NCBI GenBank assembly: GCA_902799745.1
Contig: CADCBQ010000022.1
Coordinates: 1 to 51,775, forward strand
Reading direction: 5' to 3'
Origin: Fibrobacter succinogenes
GTDB taxonomy: Bacteria; Fibrobacterota; Fibrobacteria; Fibrobacterales; Fibrobacteraceae
Length of the DNA stretch: 51,775 nt
Part shown: in pieces, positions 26,545-35,396 of the stretch
How positions within the stretch are numbered: position 1 is the first letter of the stretch
Layout: every line of letters begins with the position of its first letter
Position numbers and translations under genes: made by a program
Notes under the pieces: generated by a model
The model's input: only the letters and a program-made list of their open reading frames with translations
Database searches by the model: none
Told to the model about the DNA's origin: nothing

Positions 26545-29500
26545 TTATTTCACAAGAACCTTGCCCGAGAGCAGCTGGCTGCCGACCTTGATCTTCACAA
26601 AGTACACGCCAGACTTCGGAGCGTTCAGGCTAAACTGGTTCGTACCGGCAGTCGCCTTGAACTGGCCCGCAGCCACCTTCTTGCCATCGACACCGACCAC
26701 GGCGTAGCTTGCGCGAGCCCCGGCCAAAGCTTCAGGAGCCATAAAGCCAAGCTGCAGCGTACCACCCGCAAGGGTAGAGGCAAAGCCGCTGATCTTGGAA
26801 GAGGCGACCACCGCATTGCTTGCAGCCACACGGACTTCCACCTGGCTTGCGGACTTGGCAAGAGCCACATTGACCGACTTGCCATCCGTAACTTCGGTCG
26901 TCTTTCCATCGGCAGTCACGAACACCTTGAATCCCTGACCGTTCAGTTCCTTAATGCCTTCGAACGAAATGGAGCCATCGCGCATGGAGCTTGCGCTCAC
27001 ATCGAGAATCCAGCTGTATTCATCGGCAACAGCCTTGATGCTCTTAGCAAGCTTGGCACCCTTTTCGCTATTGCGAATCGCGAGCGCCACATGGTTACCC
27101 ATGCCGGCAGGCGGTTCTTCAAGCGATTCTTCGGCACCGGCACCGATCACGTTCCAGGAGTCCCTCTTGCCGTATTCGTCGGTCAAAGAAACCTTCAAGT
27201 TCCAGGCGCCCTTGATACCAGCAACATCCTTGTGCAGGGCTTTCTTGCTTTCGTCAAGAGGCTTCTTTTCGAACTTGAACGACGGTGCAGCAGGCATTTT
27301 CCATGTCGTTGCGTGAGAAACCTTCACCCACACCGCTTCGTACGGGCCAATCATCGTGGGGACTTCATATTCGGCAGTAGCCGGGTTCCAGCGCCAGAAG
27401 GAAACCTTCGCGTCGCTATCGGCCTTACCCTTGCTCAAGTCCACATACCAACCGTACGGGTTAGCCACCAGGTTCCAGCCACTGTAAAGGCTATCGAGTT
27501 CCCACACGATTTCGCTATCGCGGGCACCGGTCGATTCACGGATTACCAGCGGATTGCCGTCGGTCGTTCCGTACCAGAAACCGCGAGTAGCATCGGCAAC
27601 CCCGCCATCGAATGCACGGTATTGCCAGTAATCACCCACCGGGTTACGTTCATCCCACCAGTAGAAGGTTGCATCAGCACCGACCTTCTTCTTATCGAAG
27701 GCCGACAGCGAAACCATCTGCCAGCTGCCCGGCTGCGCGGAAATTTCAGAAGCCACTTCAAAGGCACCTTCGTATTCGGCGAAATTCACCTGGTCACCCA
27801 CAGTCAAGGTCACCGAGAACTTGCCAATCGGAGCAGGCGTCATTTGCCACTGGCCACCGCCCACAATCGACTTTGCAATCACGGTATCCAGGATAACGCC
27901 ATGTTCACCAGTCACCACCACGCGGGCAGTCGAAGATTCATCCGCATTCTCGGTACCGAAGGTCAAGAGAACCGCATTACCGGACTGTTCAATCGTCGGT
28001 TTCACGATCTTGATTTCGCCCATGCTGCTGGAACTTTCGACAGAGCTCGAGGATTCCGGCACAATGGAGCTAGAAGATTCGACAGAGCTCGAAGATTCCG
28101 GCATAATGGAGCTAGAAGATTCCGGTTCGTGGCTGCTGGAACTTTCAACAGAGCTAGAGGATTCGGCAGAGCTCGAAGATTCCGGAAGCTTTTCGTAGAG
28201 AGCCTTCACTTCGGTATTTTCAACAATACTGTCGAACCGGCTATCCCAACCGAAGAAGGCAAAACCTTCGCGCTTCGGTTCGGCAGGAGCCACGGCAGCA
28301 GAGCCGTATTCAACCTTCTGGACATCGCCAATGCGGCTTCCATCGTAATCCAAGAAGGTCACCGAGTAGATGTTCATCAGGGAATCGTAGACAGCCGTAT
28401 AAATCTTATCTTCAGAAGCGGCGGTCACAATAGGATCCCAGCCCTTGAACAAGTAGCTGTATTCTGCAGTCGAAGAGCGCGTAAGGTTCTTCGGAGCATT
28501 AACAGAACCTTCGAAAAGCACGGAGTCGGCCTTGACTTGATCGCCATTGTAGTCCCGGAACACAATCCAGTATTTCTGACGTTCGTAACGAGCCATCACT
28601 TCGATGTTCTTGGTAATCACATCAAACTTACGGTCCCAACCCACGAACTTGTAACCTTCGCGCGTCGGGTCAGCAGGTGCCACGGCAGCAGAGTCGTACT
28701 CCACCCAAACGGTATCGCCAATCGGGGTTTCATCGTAGTCAACAAATGTCACCGCATACAGGACCTTCGCCGAATCGTACTCTGCCGTATATTCGGCATC
28801 GGCCGTTACAACAGCAACGTCAGGAGACCAGCTCTTAAACGTATACTTGTATGCTGCCGTAGAGGCACGTTTCACATCCTTCGGCGTTACCACAGTTGCA
28901 CCGTAAACCAGCGAATCAGCCTTGAGTTCTTCGCCATCGAAGTCCTTGAACACAATCCAGAACTTGAGCTGTTCATAGACGGCCTTCACTTCAATGTTCT
29001 TGGTAATCACGTCGAACTTGCGGTCCCAACCCACGAATGCGTAGCCTTCACGCGTCGGGTCTGCAGGAGCCGCGGCAGCAGAGTCGTATTCCACCCAAAC
29101 GGTATCGCCAATCGGGGTATCGTCGTAATCCACAAAGGTCACTGCATACAGGACCTTGGTTGAATCGTAAGTGGCAATATATTCTGCGTCACCATTCACA
29201 TTGACCACTTCAGGAGTCCAGCCGATAAATTCATAGGTGTATTTGGCGGTAGCTTCACGAGGCACGTCAACTGGCTGAGGCACAGCAGCATTAAACGGAA
29301 TGGAGTCTTCCATAACGACTTCGCCATCGTGTTTCTTAAACACAATCCAGTACTTATTCGGCACATACATGGCATAAACATCCAAATCCTTAGTCACGCC
29401 GCTGAGATAGGTCGAATCATCCCAACCGGTAAAGGTATAGCCCACGCGTTCCGGGGCATTCGGAGCCGTTGCAAATTGTTGATACTTTACCGTTTGATCT

Positions 29501-32340
29501 GTTCCGAGTTGAGTATCGTCAAAGTCAAAGAACCGAACCGTATACGAATTAGTGTCGTAAACAGCCGTTACAGTCAAGTCACTTATAATATTGTCAAAAT
29601 CCTTATCCCACGAGCCCGTAAAGGTGAAACCTTCAATTTCGGGAACCTCGTCAGCGGCCGGAGCAGTTGCAGCAGCACCATGAGCCACCGTTTGCTGCAC
29701 AATCGGGTCGCCATTCAAGTCTGCAAAAACAACAATATGACTGCCCGATACAGGTTCAACAACCGTATACGGACCGTAGGCAAAGAACGGAAGGTTATTG
29801 TTATTATCCTTCGCAAAAGTCCAAACATAATCAGCGGCATCGGCATAAGCCTCATTCAAGGTTCCTGCAAATTGAGAAGACCTCATGGTCTTTGCAATTT
29901 CAGTACCATTATGCCGGGTCGAATAATCCTTGGTAGAGCCGTTTCTTAGCACATAAGAGATGGAATCACTATCAACCCAAGTGTTCGTTTCCGTTTCCGT
30001 CTTCAACAGGCCTACCGGCAATGTTACAGTTTCATCGTCTTCTTCACTAAAATGGTAACTGGACTTAATTTCATAGCCCTTGTTCAATTCAGCCTTACCA
30101 ATCAGGTAGCCCACCTTTTTATCGTAGCTGCTTCCGAGGGAAGCGTTGTTGGCCGTGACCGAAATATCGCCCACATTGTAAGTGTTCTTAACAACGGTCC
30201 TCACATTATTTGCCTGCGTTCTACCAATTAGGCCACCTACATAAAGATAGTCGCCAGCATGCTTTCCGACAACGCTAATGTCGCCCAAGGCAGCCACCAG
30301 GCTCATTTCGCTAATTTCATTGCAAAGGCCGCATACGCCACCAATATTTGCAACTTGAACATTCGTGGTCGTTACAGCACCTGCTTCTTTTGCAGTATAC
30401 TTGATCAACTGGCTTGTGCCTTTAGCAATCACATCGTTCAAAATCAAAGTTCTTCCACCTTGGTCATTCGTAAAGCCGCCAAGAACACCACCCACAAATA
30501 CATTGTTCAGGCTGTCTTCAACCACAATCGAGCCTTCATAATACAGGTGAGCTATGGTTGCTGCAGCGTTATACACCATGATGCTAGCAAAGCCGACGAT
30601 ACCGCCTATATACACGCTGTCACGAGCATTGGCTCCATTGACAACCTTGTCTCCATCAACAGCGGTTTTCACCTTCGAGGTAATCTGGACAGACGAAGTG
30701 TCATTTGTGATTCCCAAGCCTTCAGTCTGAGCAATGCATGCAGAACCCACGACGCCACCTAAGAAGGCATCGCTATGGAGTCCAGGAACCGCAGCTCCCG
30801 ATGCCGACAGAGCAATTGAACCTTCTGTCTTTGCGCCGATAACGCTCAAGAAGTCACCACCACTTGCGCCACCTTGCACGCAAGAGGAACCATAACCCAC
30901 AATGCCACCGGCAAAATACTGATAAAGACCGGCATCCTTCAAGGAATCCTTGATATCGATGTTGGCAGCACTATTCATCACTCGAACCGAGGTTTGCGCA
31001 TCAGAAGAATCAAGGCCCAGAATACCGCCCACGGCCATTACGCTAGGCGAGACTGCGTCATAGAGCTTGCCCTCGAACTTGCTGCTCGATACCACAAAAT
31101 TGCCTGCATCCGAAACATTATTATCACGCGGGACATACAACACACCGAAAAGGCCGCCCATCGAAGCGCCACCCGAAATCTTGGTCGGAATCACTTCGCC
31201 ACCGTCCTTGTTCTTTGTATAGACATACAAGTTGTTAGCCGGGCCACCAATGGTCTGGTTCAAACCGGCAATGCCACCCAAAGCAGATCTGTGCCCCGTG
31301 GCATAGTCATGAACATCGACCTTTACAGAATCGTTTTTAAACGTGGCATCTTCTGCGCTTTGCGTACGGACCGCCACACCGGCAATACCACCCAGGAACA
31401 CATTATGGCCAACCAAAGTACCAGCCGACTTATTAATTTCCTCAGAGCCCGCATATCCCGTGGTAATCGAAACGATGTTCGAAATATGGATATCGTCATC
31501 ACCTGTGATGTTTGAAATCGTAGAATTCTTGACAAAACCGACAACGCCACCTGCAATAGGAGCCTGAATAGAATCATTGGCCAGGGCTACGTTATCGATC
31601 AAGATAGAGTTCACAGCACCTACAAAGGCACCCACTGGATAATAGTCCTTACCGTCGGTGCTTGTACCATCGATATAAATGCGCACGCCATTCATCTTGA
31701 CGTTTCGCATAGACACATTTGCAGCACTCTCGAAAAAGCCCACCGGTGCAGTCATCGGTTCAGTATCTGTAACCGTTGCGGCATAGCAGAGGTGACTGAT
31801 GGTAAAACCGTTACCATTAAACTCGGTGTTTTCCATCATGGGGAGCGGTACATGGTTTACTTCGCATTCGCCAACCTTTGTATTGGCTGCAAATTCCTTA
31901 AGGTCAATATTGGAGCCCAATTCAAGCGGGACCTTCTTCATCGTAGAGTCGCCATTAATCCAATTATCTTCGAGTGCGGTAGCCAACGCAGACGCATCCT
32001 CAACAGAGGCGATACACTTACCCGCAATAACAGCAGCATTATAACCATAGAAATAGCGAATATTGCCGGTTGCACCGTCACTCGAATATTCCGTACCCTT
32101 GAAGGTCAATTTCCATTCGTTACTGGTACATTTCGCAGCCCCTTGGCTCAGCACCAAGGTCGTCGATCCGTTACCCATGCCATACCCACCCATGCCATAC
32201 CCCCACATTCCCGCTTGGACAACATGGGTAGTCAGGTTATAATAGGATTTCGGCGTTTCAGCCGAAGCACCAGGAGCGGCAAAACCCATACCGGCCCAAG
32301 CCAGCATGGTAAACAAAAATAAACCGATTTTTGTTTTCAT
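26545..32340 (-). CDS. Giant surface protein: GLUG-like region, eight InlB-type repeats, Ser linker, sorting-like tail
   Basis: The protein has 1,931 residues. A signal peptide (about 1-21) is followed to about residue 850 by a GLUG-like beta-helix region with recurring GG[IV][VLC]G motifs. Next come eight repeats of about 65 residues (about 860-1,380) ending GW...VxAxYD/E, the Listeria-Bacteroides (InlB B-repeat) type. A linker of SSSS and PE blocks (about 1,384-1,435) leads to a C-terminal cassette of about 400 residues shared with the neighbouring giant gene. The protein ends with G-V-Y-F-V-K-I-K-V and LSGKVLVK, like a type IX sorting tail. The start has GAGGG upstream. It is probably a cell-surface adhesin or matrix protein. 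A Gly/Met-rich stretch follows the signal peptide. Confidence 0.85.
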   Translation of the reverse strand: MKTKIGLFLFTMLAWAGMGFAAPGASAETPKSYYNLTTHVVQAGMWGYGMGGYGMGNGSTTLVLSQGAAKCTSNEWKLTFKGTEYSSDGATGNIRYFYGYNAAVIAGKCIASVEDASALATALEDNWINGDSTMKKVPLELGSNIDLKEFAANTKVGECEVNHVPLPMMENTEFNGNGFTISHLCYAATVTDTEPMTAPVGFFESAANVSMRNVKMNGVRIYIDGTSTDGKDYYPVGAFVGAVNSILIDNVALANDSIQAPIAGGVVGFVKNSTISNITGDDDIHISNIVSITTGYAGSEEINKSAGTLVGHNVFLGGIAGVAVRTQSAEDATFKNDSVKVDVHDYATGHRSALGGIAGLNQTIGGPANNLYVYTKNKDGGEVIPTKISGGASMGGLFGVLYVPRDNNVSDAGNFVVSSSKFEGKLYDAVSPSVMAVGGILGLDSSDAQTSVRVMNSAANIDIKDSLKDAGLYQYFAGGIVGYGSSCVQGGASGGDFLSVIGAKTEGSIALSASGAAVPGLHSDAFLGGVVGSACIAQTEGLGITNDTSSVQITSKVKTAVDGDKVVNGANARDSVYIGGIVGFASIMVYNAAATIAHLYYEGSIVVEDSLNNVFVGGVLGGFTNDQGGRTLILNDVIAKGTSQLIKYTAKEAGAVTTTNVQVANIGGVCGLCNEISEMSLVAALGDISVVGKHAGDYLYVGGLIGRTQANNVRTVVKNTYNVGDISVTANNASLGSSYDKKVGYLIGKAELNKGYEIKSSYHFSEEDDETVTLPVGLLKTETETNTWVDSDSISYVLRNGSTKDYSTRHNGTEIAKTMRSSQFAGTLNEAYADAADYVWTFAKDNNNNLPFFAYGPYTVVEPVSGSHIVVFADLNGDPIVQQTVAHGAAATAPAADEVPEIEGFTFTGSWDKDFDNIISDLTVTAVYDTNSYTVRFFDFDDTQLGTDQTVKYQQFATAPNAPERVGYTFTGWDDSTYLSGVTKDLDVYAMYVPNKYWIVFKKHDGEVVMEDSIPFNAAVPQPVDVPREATAKYTYEFIGWTPEVVNVNGDAEYIATYDSTKVLYAVTFVDYDDTPIGDTVWVEYDSAAAAPADPTREGYAFVGWDRKFDVITKNIEVKAVYEQLKFWIVFKDFDGEELKADSLVYGATVVTPKDVKRASTAAYKYTFKSWSPDVAVVTADAEYTAEYDSAKVLYAVTFVDYDETPIGDTVWVEYDSAAVAPADPTREGYKFVGWDRKFDVITKNIEVMARYERQKYWIVFRDYNGDQVKADSVLFEGSVNAPKNLTRSSTAEYSYLFKGWDPIVTAASEDKIYTAVYDSLMNIYSVTFLDYDGSRIGDVQKVEYGSAAVAPAEPKREGFAFFGWDSRFDSIVENTEVKALYEKLPESSSSAESSSSVESSSSHEPESSSSIMPESSSSVESSSSIVPESSSSVESSSSMGEIKIVKPTIEQSGNAVLLTFGTENADESSTARVVVTGEHGVILDTVIAKSIVGGGQWQMTPAPIGKFSVTLTVGDQVNFAEYEGAFEVASEISAQPGSWQMVSLSAFDKKKVGADATFYWWDERNPVGDYWQYRAFDGGVADATRGFWYGTTDGNPLVIRESTGARDSEIVWELDSLYSGWNLVANPYGWYVDLSKGKADSDAKVSFWRWNPATAEYEVPTMIGPYEAVWVKVSHATTWKMPAAPSFKFEKKPLDESKKALHKDVAGIKGAWNLKVSLTDEYGKRDSWNVIGAGAEESLEEPPAGMGNHVALAIRNSEKGAKLAKSIKAVADEYSWILDVSASSMRDGSISFEGIKELNGQGFKVFVTADGKTTEVTDGKSVNVALAKSASQVEVRVAASNAVVASSKISGFASTLAGGTLQLGFMAPEALAGARASYAVVGVDGKKVAAGQFKATAGTNQFSLNAPKSGVYFVKIKVGSQLLSGKVLVK
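28030..28190. repeat. Serine-linker coding repeat
   Basis: Tandem units encode SSSS separated by VE, IVPE, IMPE or HEPE within the giant surface protein. Confidence 0.8.
28195..29750 (-). repeat. Eight tandem ~195-bp repeats in alternating A/B order
   Basis: The InlB-type repeats alternate between a form beginning KYWIVFK-x-x-DG and one beginning YAVTFVDYD, so the higher-order unit is about 390 bp. Units near 28.65 kb and 29.05 kb are close to identical over more than 100 bp, indicating recent duplication or gene conversion. Confidence 0.8.
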
Positions 32341-32560
32341 AAAACCCTCAACTATCTTCTTCTATATGTAAAAATACCTTAAAATTTGAAAAAAAGATAG
32401 GGGGGTACCTCCAAAAACACGCTCTCTGTGACCTAGAACAAACCGGCAAAAAATGCCTAAAAAACGCAAAAAAAGCCCCTTTATCCCCCTTCAAGGCCCG
32501 CAAGGGCCCTAGAAACACGTATTTCGTTGTCAGTCAACGAGTTACAATCTTATCAAAAAG

Positions 32561-32576
32561 TGTGAGATTTATCACT
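32561..32576 (+). promoter_or_regulatory. CRP-like site in class-I position before the first OMP
   Basis: TGTGAGATTTATCACT has GTGA-N6-TCAC half-sites. Its centre is about 59-60 bp upstream of the predicted transcription start, the geometry of class-I CRP activation. Confidence 0.5.
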
Positions 32577-32593
32577 TTCTTACAAACAAACTC

Positions 32594-32621
32594 TTGACAC
32601 TCATTAAAACAATGTTATATT
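32594..32621 (+). promoter_or_regulatory. Promoter of the first OMP gene
   Basis: TTGACA (32594-32599) and TATATT (32616-32621) are 16 bp apart. Transcription would start near 32628, giving a 27-nt leader with AAGGAG at 32641-32646. Confidence 0.75.
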
Positions 32622-32654
32622 TAGGTTACAAATCTTTTATAAGGAGACAAAAAA

Positions 32655-33419
32655 ATGTTTAAGAAACTCGCACTTGCAGCAGCTCTCACGGCTACCGCTT
32701 CTTTCGCAACCTGGGACTACTTCCCGGTTCAGGACGCCGGTAAGGGCCAGGCAGAACTCCACCTCGACTATTTGATGGTTGACAAGACCTCTCAGATGGC
32801 TCTTAGCGCAGGCGCTCGTTACACGATCGTCCAGAACTTTGAAGCTGGCGTGATCGTTCCGTTCGTTCTTTTCACCCACTGGGATGGTGAAGACGTTGAA
32901 GATGCCAACGGTCTTTCTGACGTCCAGCTCTTGCTCCGCTACCAGTTCATGCCGATCATGAACGCCTTCTTGGACGTCGCTCTCCCCACCTGCAATGAAG
33001 ACCTCTGCGGCGAAGACGGCCCGGTCGGTTTCCACTTTGGTGTGCAGTACTCTCAGAAGTTCGGCATGGTTGACTTCGGTTCCGAACTCGGCCTCGCCCT
33101 CGAAACCAAGGGTGACGACAAGACCACGCCGCCTTGGGACATGAACCTCGGTCTCGAAGCCGACTTCGCTGTTAGCGAAATGATTACCCCGTACGTCGGT
33201 ATTGACATCAACATGCTCCTCGGTAAGTACACTGTTGATGGCGAAAACATGGGCGACAGCCACACTGGAGACATGGGCTTTGCTCCGTACCTCGGCCTCA
33301 CCTTCAACATCAACCCGATGTTCTACGCCGGTGCCCAGGCTCAGTTCTGCTTCGGCGACGACTACTATGGTCCGGACATGGTCACCATCCTCACTGCTAA
33401 GGTTGGCGTGAACTTCTAA
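32655..33419 (+). CDS. Outer-membrane beta-barrel protein, paralogue 1 of 3
   Basis: The 254-residue protein has a signal peptide cut near SFA. The mature protein starts with the motif TWDYFPVQDAGKGQ, shared in form by the two genes downstream. About ten alternating-hydrophobic strands follow and the last residue is Phe (GVNF), the outer-membrane insertion signature. Its spacing is typical of porin-like or transporter-like barrels. Ligand unknown. The strong AAGGAG site and consensus promoter imply high expression. A CRP-like site suggests control by carbon or redox state. The gene has its own terminator. Confidence 0.8.
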   Translation: MFKKLALAAALTATASFATWDYFPVQDAGKGQAELHLDYLMVDKTSQMALSAGARYTIVQNFEAGVIVPFVLFTHWDGEDVEDANGLSDVQLLLRYQFMPIMNAFLDVALPTCNEDLCGEDGPVGFHFGVQYSQKFGMVDFGSELGLALETKGDDKTTPPWDMNLGLEADFAVSEMITPYVGIDINMLLGKYTVDGENMGDSHTGDMGFAPYLGLTFNINPMFYAGAQAQFCFGDDYYGPDMVTILTAKVGVNF

Positions 33420-33443
33420 TTTGCCTTAAAAAGCATTTAAAAA

Positions 33444-33473
33444 AGCTCCTGACACCCGTCAGGGGCTTTTTTT
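33444..33473 (+). terminator. Intrinsic terminator after OMP 1
   Basis: A 10-bp stem AGCTCCTGAC/GTCAGGGGCT (one G-T pair) with loop ACCC is followed by seven T residues. Confidence 0.85.
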
Positions 33474-33515
33474 GTTAAATTTTGTTTTAGATTCAATTTA
33501 CAAGGAGACACTAAA

Positions 33516-34280
33516 ATGCTCAAGAAAATCGCTCTCGTTGCAGCCGTTGCTGCAAGCGCATCGTTTGCCACCTACAACTTTTTCCCGGTTGGCGACGCTA
33601 ACAAGGGTCAAGTCGAAATTGGCGACACCTACGCCTGGCACGATCACTGGTCCATGAACCAGGTTCAGCTGAACGCCAAGTACAATATTATGCAGAACTT
33701 CGAACTTTCTCTCCAGAAGATCGGTTACCAGATCTGGAACGAAGACGACCGCTGCGATGACACCAAGTCCTGCCCGGATAACGACGGCTTCAAGGCCCTG
33801 ACCGTGGGCGCACGTTACCAGTTCATGCCGATCTTGATCGGTGCCTTGGACATTCAGGTTCCGCTGAACTCCGAAGATGTTGTTGGCGACTACGATCCGT
33901 TCGGTCTGTATGCAGCCATCCAGTACACCCAGGAATTCGTACCCAACCTGTGGTTCGGTTCTGAACTCGGTTTTGACTGGAAGTTCGAAGATGAAAAGTA
34001 CGAAGAAGGCCTCAAGATGACCATCCAGGCCGAACTCGACTACACCATCGCCTCTATCGGTCTCACTCCGTGGATCGGTTTCGATTTCGACAAGAAGCTT
34101 ACCGAAAACAAGGTTGACGGCCACGATGCCGGTGGCGATGACAGCCAGCTGACCCTCTGGATTGGTGCCGGCTACGACATCAACCCGATGTTCACCGTGA
34201 AGGCCAACCTCATTATCTCTAACGGCGACCTCGACGGCGACTACACCGCAATCAACGGCAAGCTTGCCATCAACTTCTAA
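33516..34280 (+). CDS. Outer-membrane beta-barrel protein, paralogue 2 of 3
   Basis: The 254 residues match the length of paralogue 1. The signal peptide ends ASFA. The mature start TYNFFPVGDANKGQVE matches the family motif (aromatic-x-F/Y-F-P-V-x-D-x-x-K-G). The barrel strands end in a C-terminal Phe (LAINF). Acidic loops with DDRCDDTKSC carry two cysteines that may pair. AAGGAG lies upstream. Only about 40 bp separate it from the upstream terminator, so it may rely partly on read-through. Function unknown. Confidence 0.8.
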   Translation: MLKKIALVAAVAASASFATYNFFPVGDANKGQVEIGDTYAWHDHWSMNQVQLNAKYNIMQNFELSLQKIGYQIWNEDDRCDDTKSCPDNDGFKALTVGARYQFMPILIGALDIQVPLNSEDVVGDYDPFGLYAAIQYTQEFVPNLWFGSELGFDWKFEDEKYEEGLKMTIQAELDYTIASIGLTPWIGFDFDKKLTENKVDGHDAGGDDSQLTLWIGAGYDINPMFTVKANLIISNGDLDGDYTAINGKLAINF

Positions 34281-34303
34281 TATTAACAGAAGCTTAAACT
34301 TTA

Positions 34304-34338
34304 ATACCCTAGGCCAAAGCCTAGGGTATCTTTTTTTT
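34304..34338 (+). terminator. Intrinsic terminator after OMP 2
   Basis: A perfect 11-bp stem ATACCCTAGGC/GCCTAGGGTAT with loop CAAA is followed by C and eight T residues. Confidence 0.9.
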
Positions 34339-34400
34339 ACACCCCTGTTCATTCATCTTTTTCTACATTGTAAACCAAATCTTTTTCCAAGGAGTCTGGA

Positions 34401-35195
34401 ATGTTCAAAAAAATCGCACTCGCAGCGGCTCTCGTTTCTAGCGCCGCATTTGCAACTTGGGACTACTACCCCGTTCTCGACGGTGGCAAGGGTTCTATCA
34501 AGGGTGGCCTCTACTACGATTGGGACCACGAATGGTCTCAGTCGGGTCTTAGCCTCGGCGCCCGTTACAGCATCATTTCGAATTTCGAAATTTCCTTGCA
34601 GAACTGGGGTTACCAGTTCTGGGGCGAATGGGATTGCAAGGGCTGCATCGAAGGTGGTGACGGTCTTCGCGACATGACCGTCGGTCTCCGCTACCAGATC
34701 GACCCCATGGTTGCCCTCTTCTTGGACGTCAACCTGCCCATCGGCAACGACGAAACCGAACACAACGCCATTAGCCACACGACGCCTCCTTCTAGCGACG
34801 AAGTTGCACTCTATTTCGGTGCCCAGTTCAGCATGAAGGTCAAGGAAGCTCCGGGTCTTAAGTTCGGTACAGAAGGCGGCCTCGACTGGGGCTTTGAACA
34901 CGACAAGTACGAACGCGGTCTGGATCTCCACCTCACCGGCGAAATCGGCTACACCGTTCCCAACACCGAAATCACCCCGTTCTTCGGTCTTCAGGTCAAG
35001 TACCGCTTGACCAACAGCTCTTACGAAGACGACAACCAGGGCGACCGTGGCGACAAGCAGGTCAACCTCTGGATCGGTGCCGATGCATTCGTGATTCCGA
35101 ACCAGCTTGACATTGTCGGCAAGTTGATCGTTCGTAGCGGCGACATTGGCGGTGACGCAACCGGTATCTACGCCGGCGCTGAATTCTTCTTCTAA
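34401..35195 (+). CDS. Outer-membrane beta-barrel protein, paralogue 3 of 3
   Basis: The 264-residue protein has the same build: a signal peptide ending AAFA, mature start TWDYYPVLDGGKGS, a loop with WDCKGC, barrel strands, and Phe-Phe at the C-terminus. It is closest in its opening to paralogue 1 and in its strand order (NFEISLQNWGYQFW versus NFELSLQKIGYQIW) to paralogue 2, so the three arose by tandem duplication. AAGGAG lies upstream of the ATG. Function unknown. Confidence 0.8.
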   Translation: MFKKIALAAALVSSAAFATWDYYPVLDGGKGSIKGGLYYDWDHEWSQSGLSLGARYSIISNFEISLQNWGYQFWGEWDCKGCIEGGDGLRDMTVGLRYQIDPMVALFLDVNLPIGNDETEHNAISHTTPPSSDEVALYFGAQFSMKVKEAPGLKFGTEGGLDWGFEHDKYERGLDLHLTGEIGYTVPNTEITPFFGLQVKYRLTNSSYEDDNQGDRGDKQVNLWIGADAFVIPNQLDIVGKLIVRSGDIGGDATGIYAGAEFFF

Positions 35196-35396
35196 GAGGA
35201 ATCAGGTCGCCTTGCATAGCAAGGCTTTGAGGTCGCGCTGAGCGCTCTGAGCATTGAGCAGAGAGTTCTCAGATGAGACCATAAATGTTTACAAGAAAGG
35301 CGTGCTGATTTTCAGCACGCTCTTTTTTACTCAAAGCAAAGCGACCTCAAAGGGACTTTGTCCCGCGCTCACACCTCAAAGGCGCATTGCGCCGAC
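35196..35396. repeat. Intergenic array of mini-hairpins with a conserved flank
   Basis: Three copies (35205-35236 on minus; 35341-35364 and 35373-35398 on plus) share the flank ACCTCAAAG followed at once by a hairpin with a 3-nt loop. The stems differ completely yet stay paired: GCCTTGC/GCAAGGC, GGGAC/GTCCC, GGCGC/GCGCC. Between copies 1 and 2 lie further small palindromes: GCGCT-G-AGCGC, GAGA-GT-TCTC and TCTCA-GA-TGAGA. Confidence 0.65.
35300..35328 (+). terminator. Intrinsic terminator after OMP 3
   Basis: A 9-bp stem GCGTGCTGA/TCAGCACGC with a TTT loop is followed by TCTTTTTT. It lies 105 bp past the stop, within the mini-hairpin region. Confidence 0.8.

Larger units (their letters stand above)
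32341..32654. other. Divergent intergenic region upstream of the OMP cluster
   Basis: It holds the promoters of the giant surface gene (minus) and the first OMP (plus), a GGCCC-GCAA-GGGCC hairpin near 32,495-32,508, a CGTTG/CAACG hairpin near 32,525-32,540, and the CRP-like site at 32561-32576. No gene was seen. Confidence 0.6.

Noticed and set aside
26515..29163. 882-codon open frame on the plus strand, antisense to the second giant surface gene
   Set aside because: It lies wholly opposite a well-supported gene with signal peptide, repeats and tail. Its product is rich in His and Arg with no recognisable domain. Long antisense frames arise from the codon bias here.
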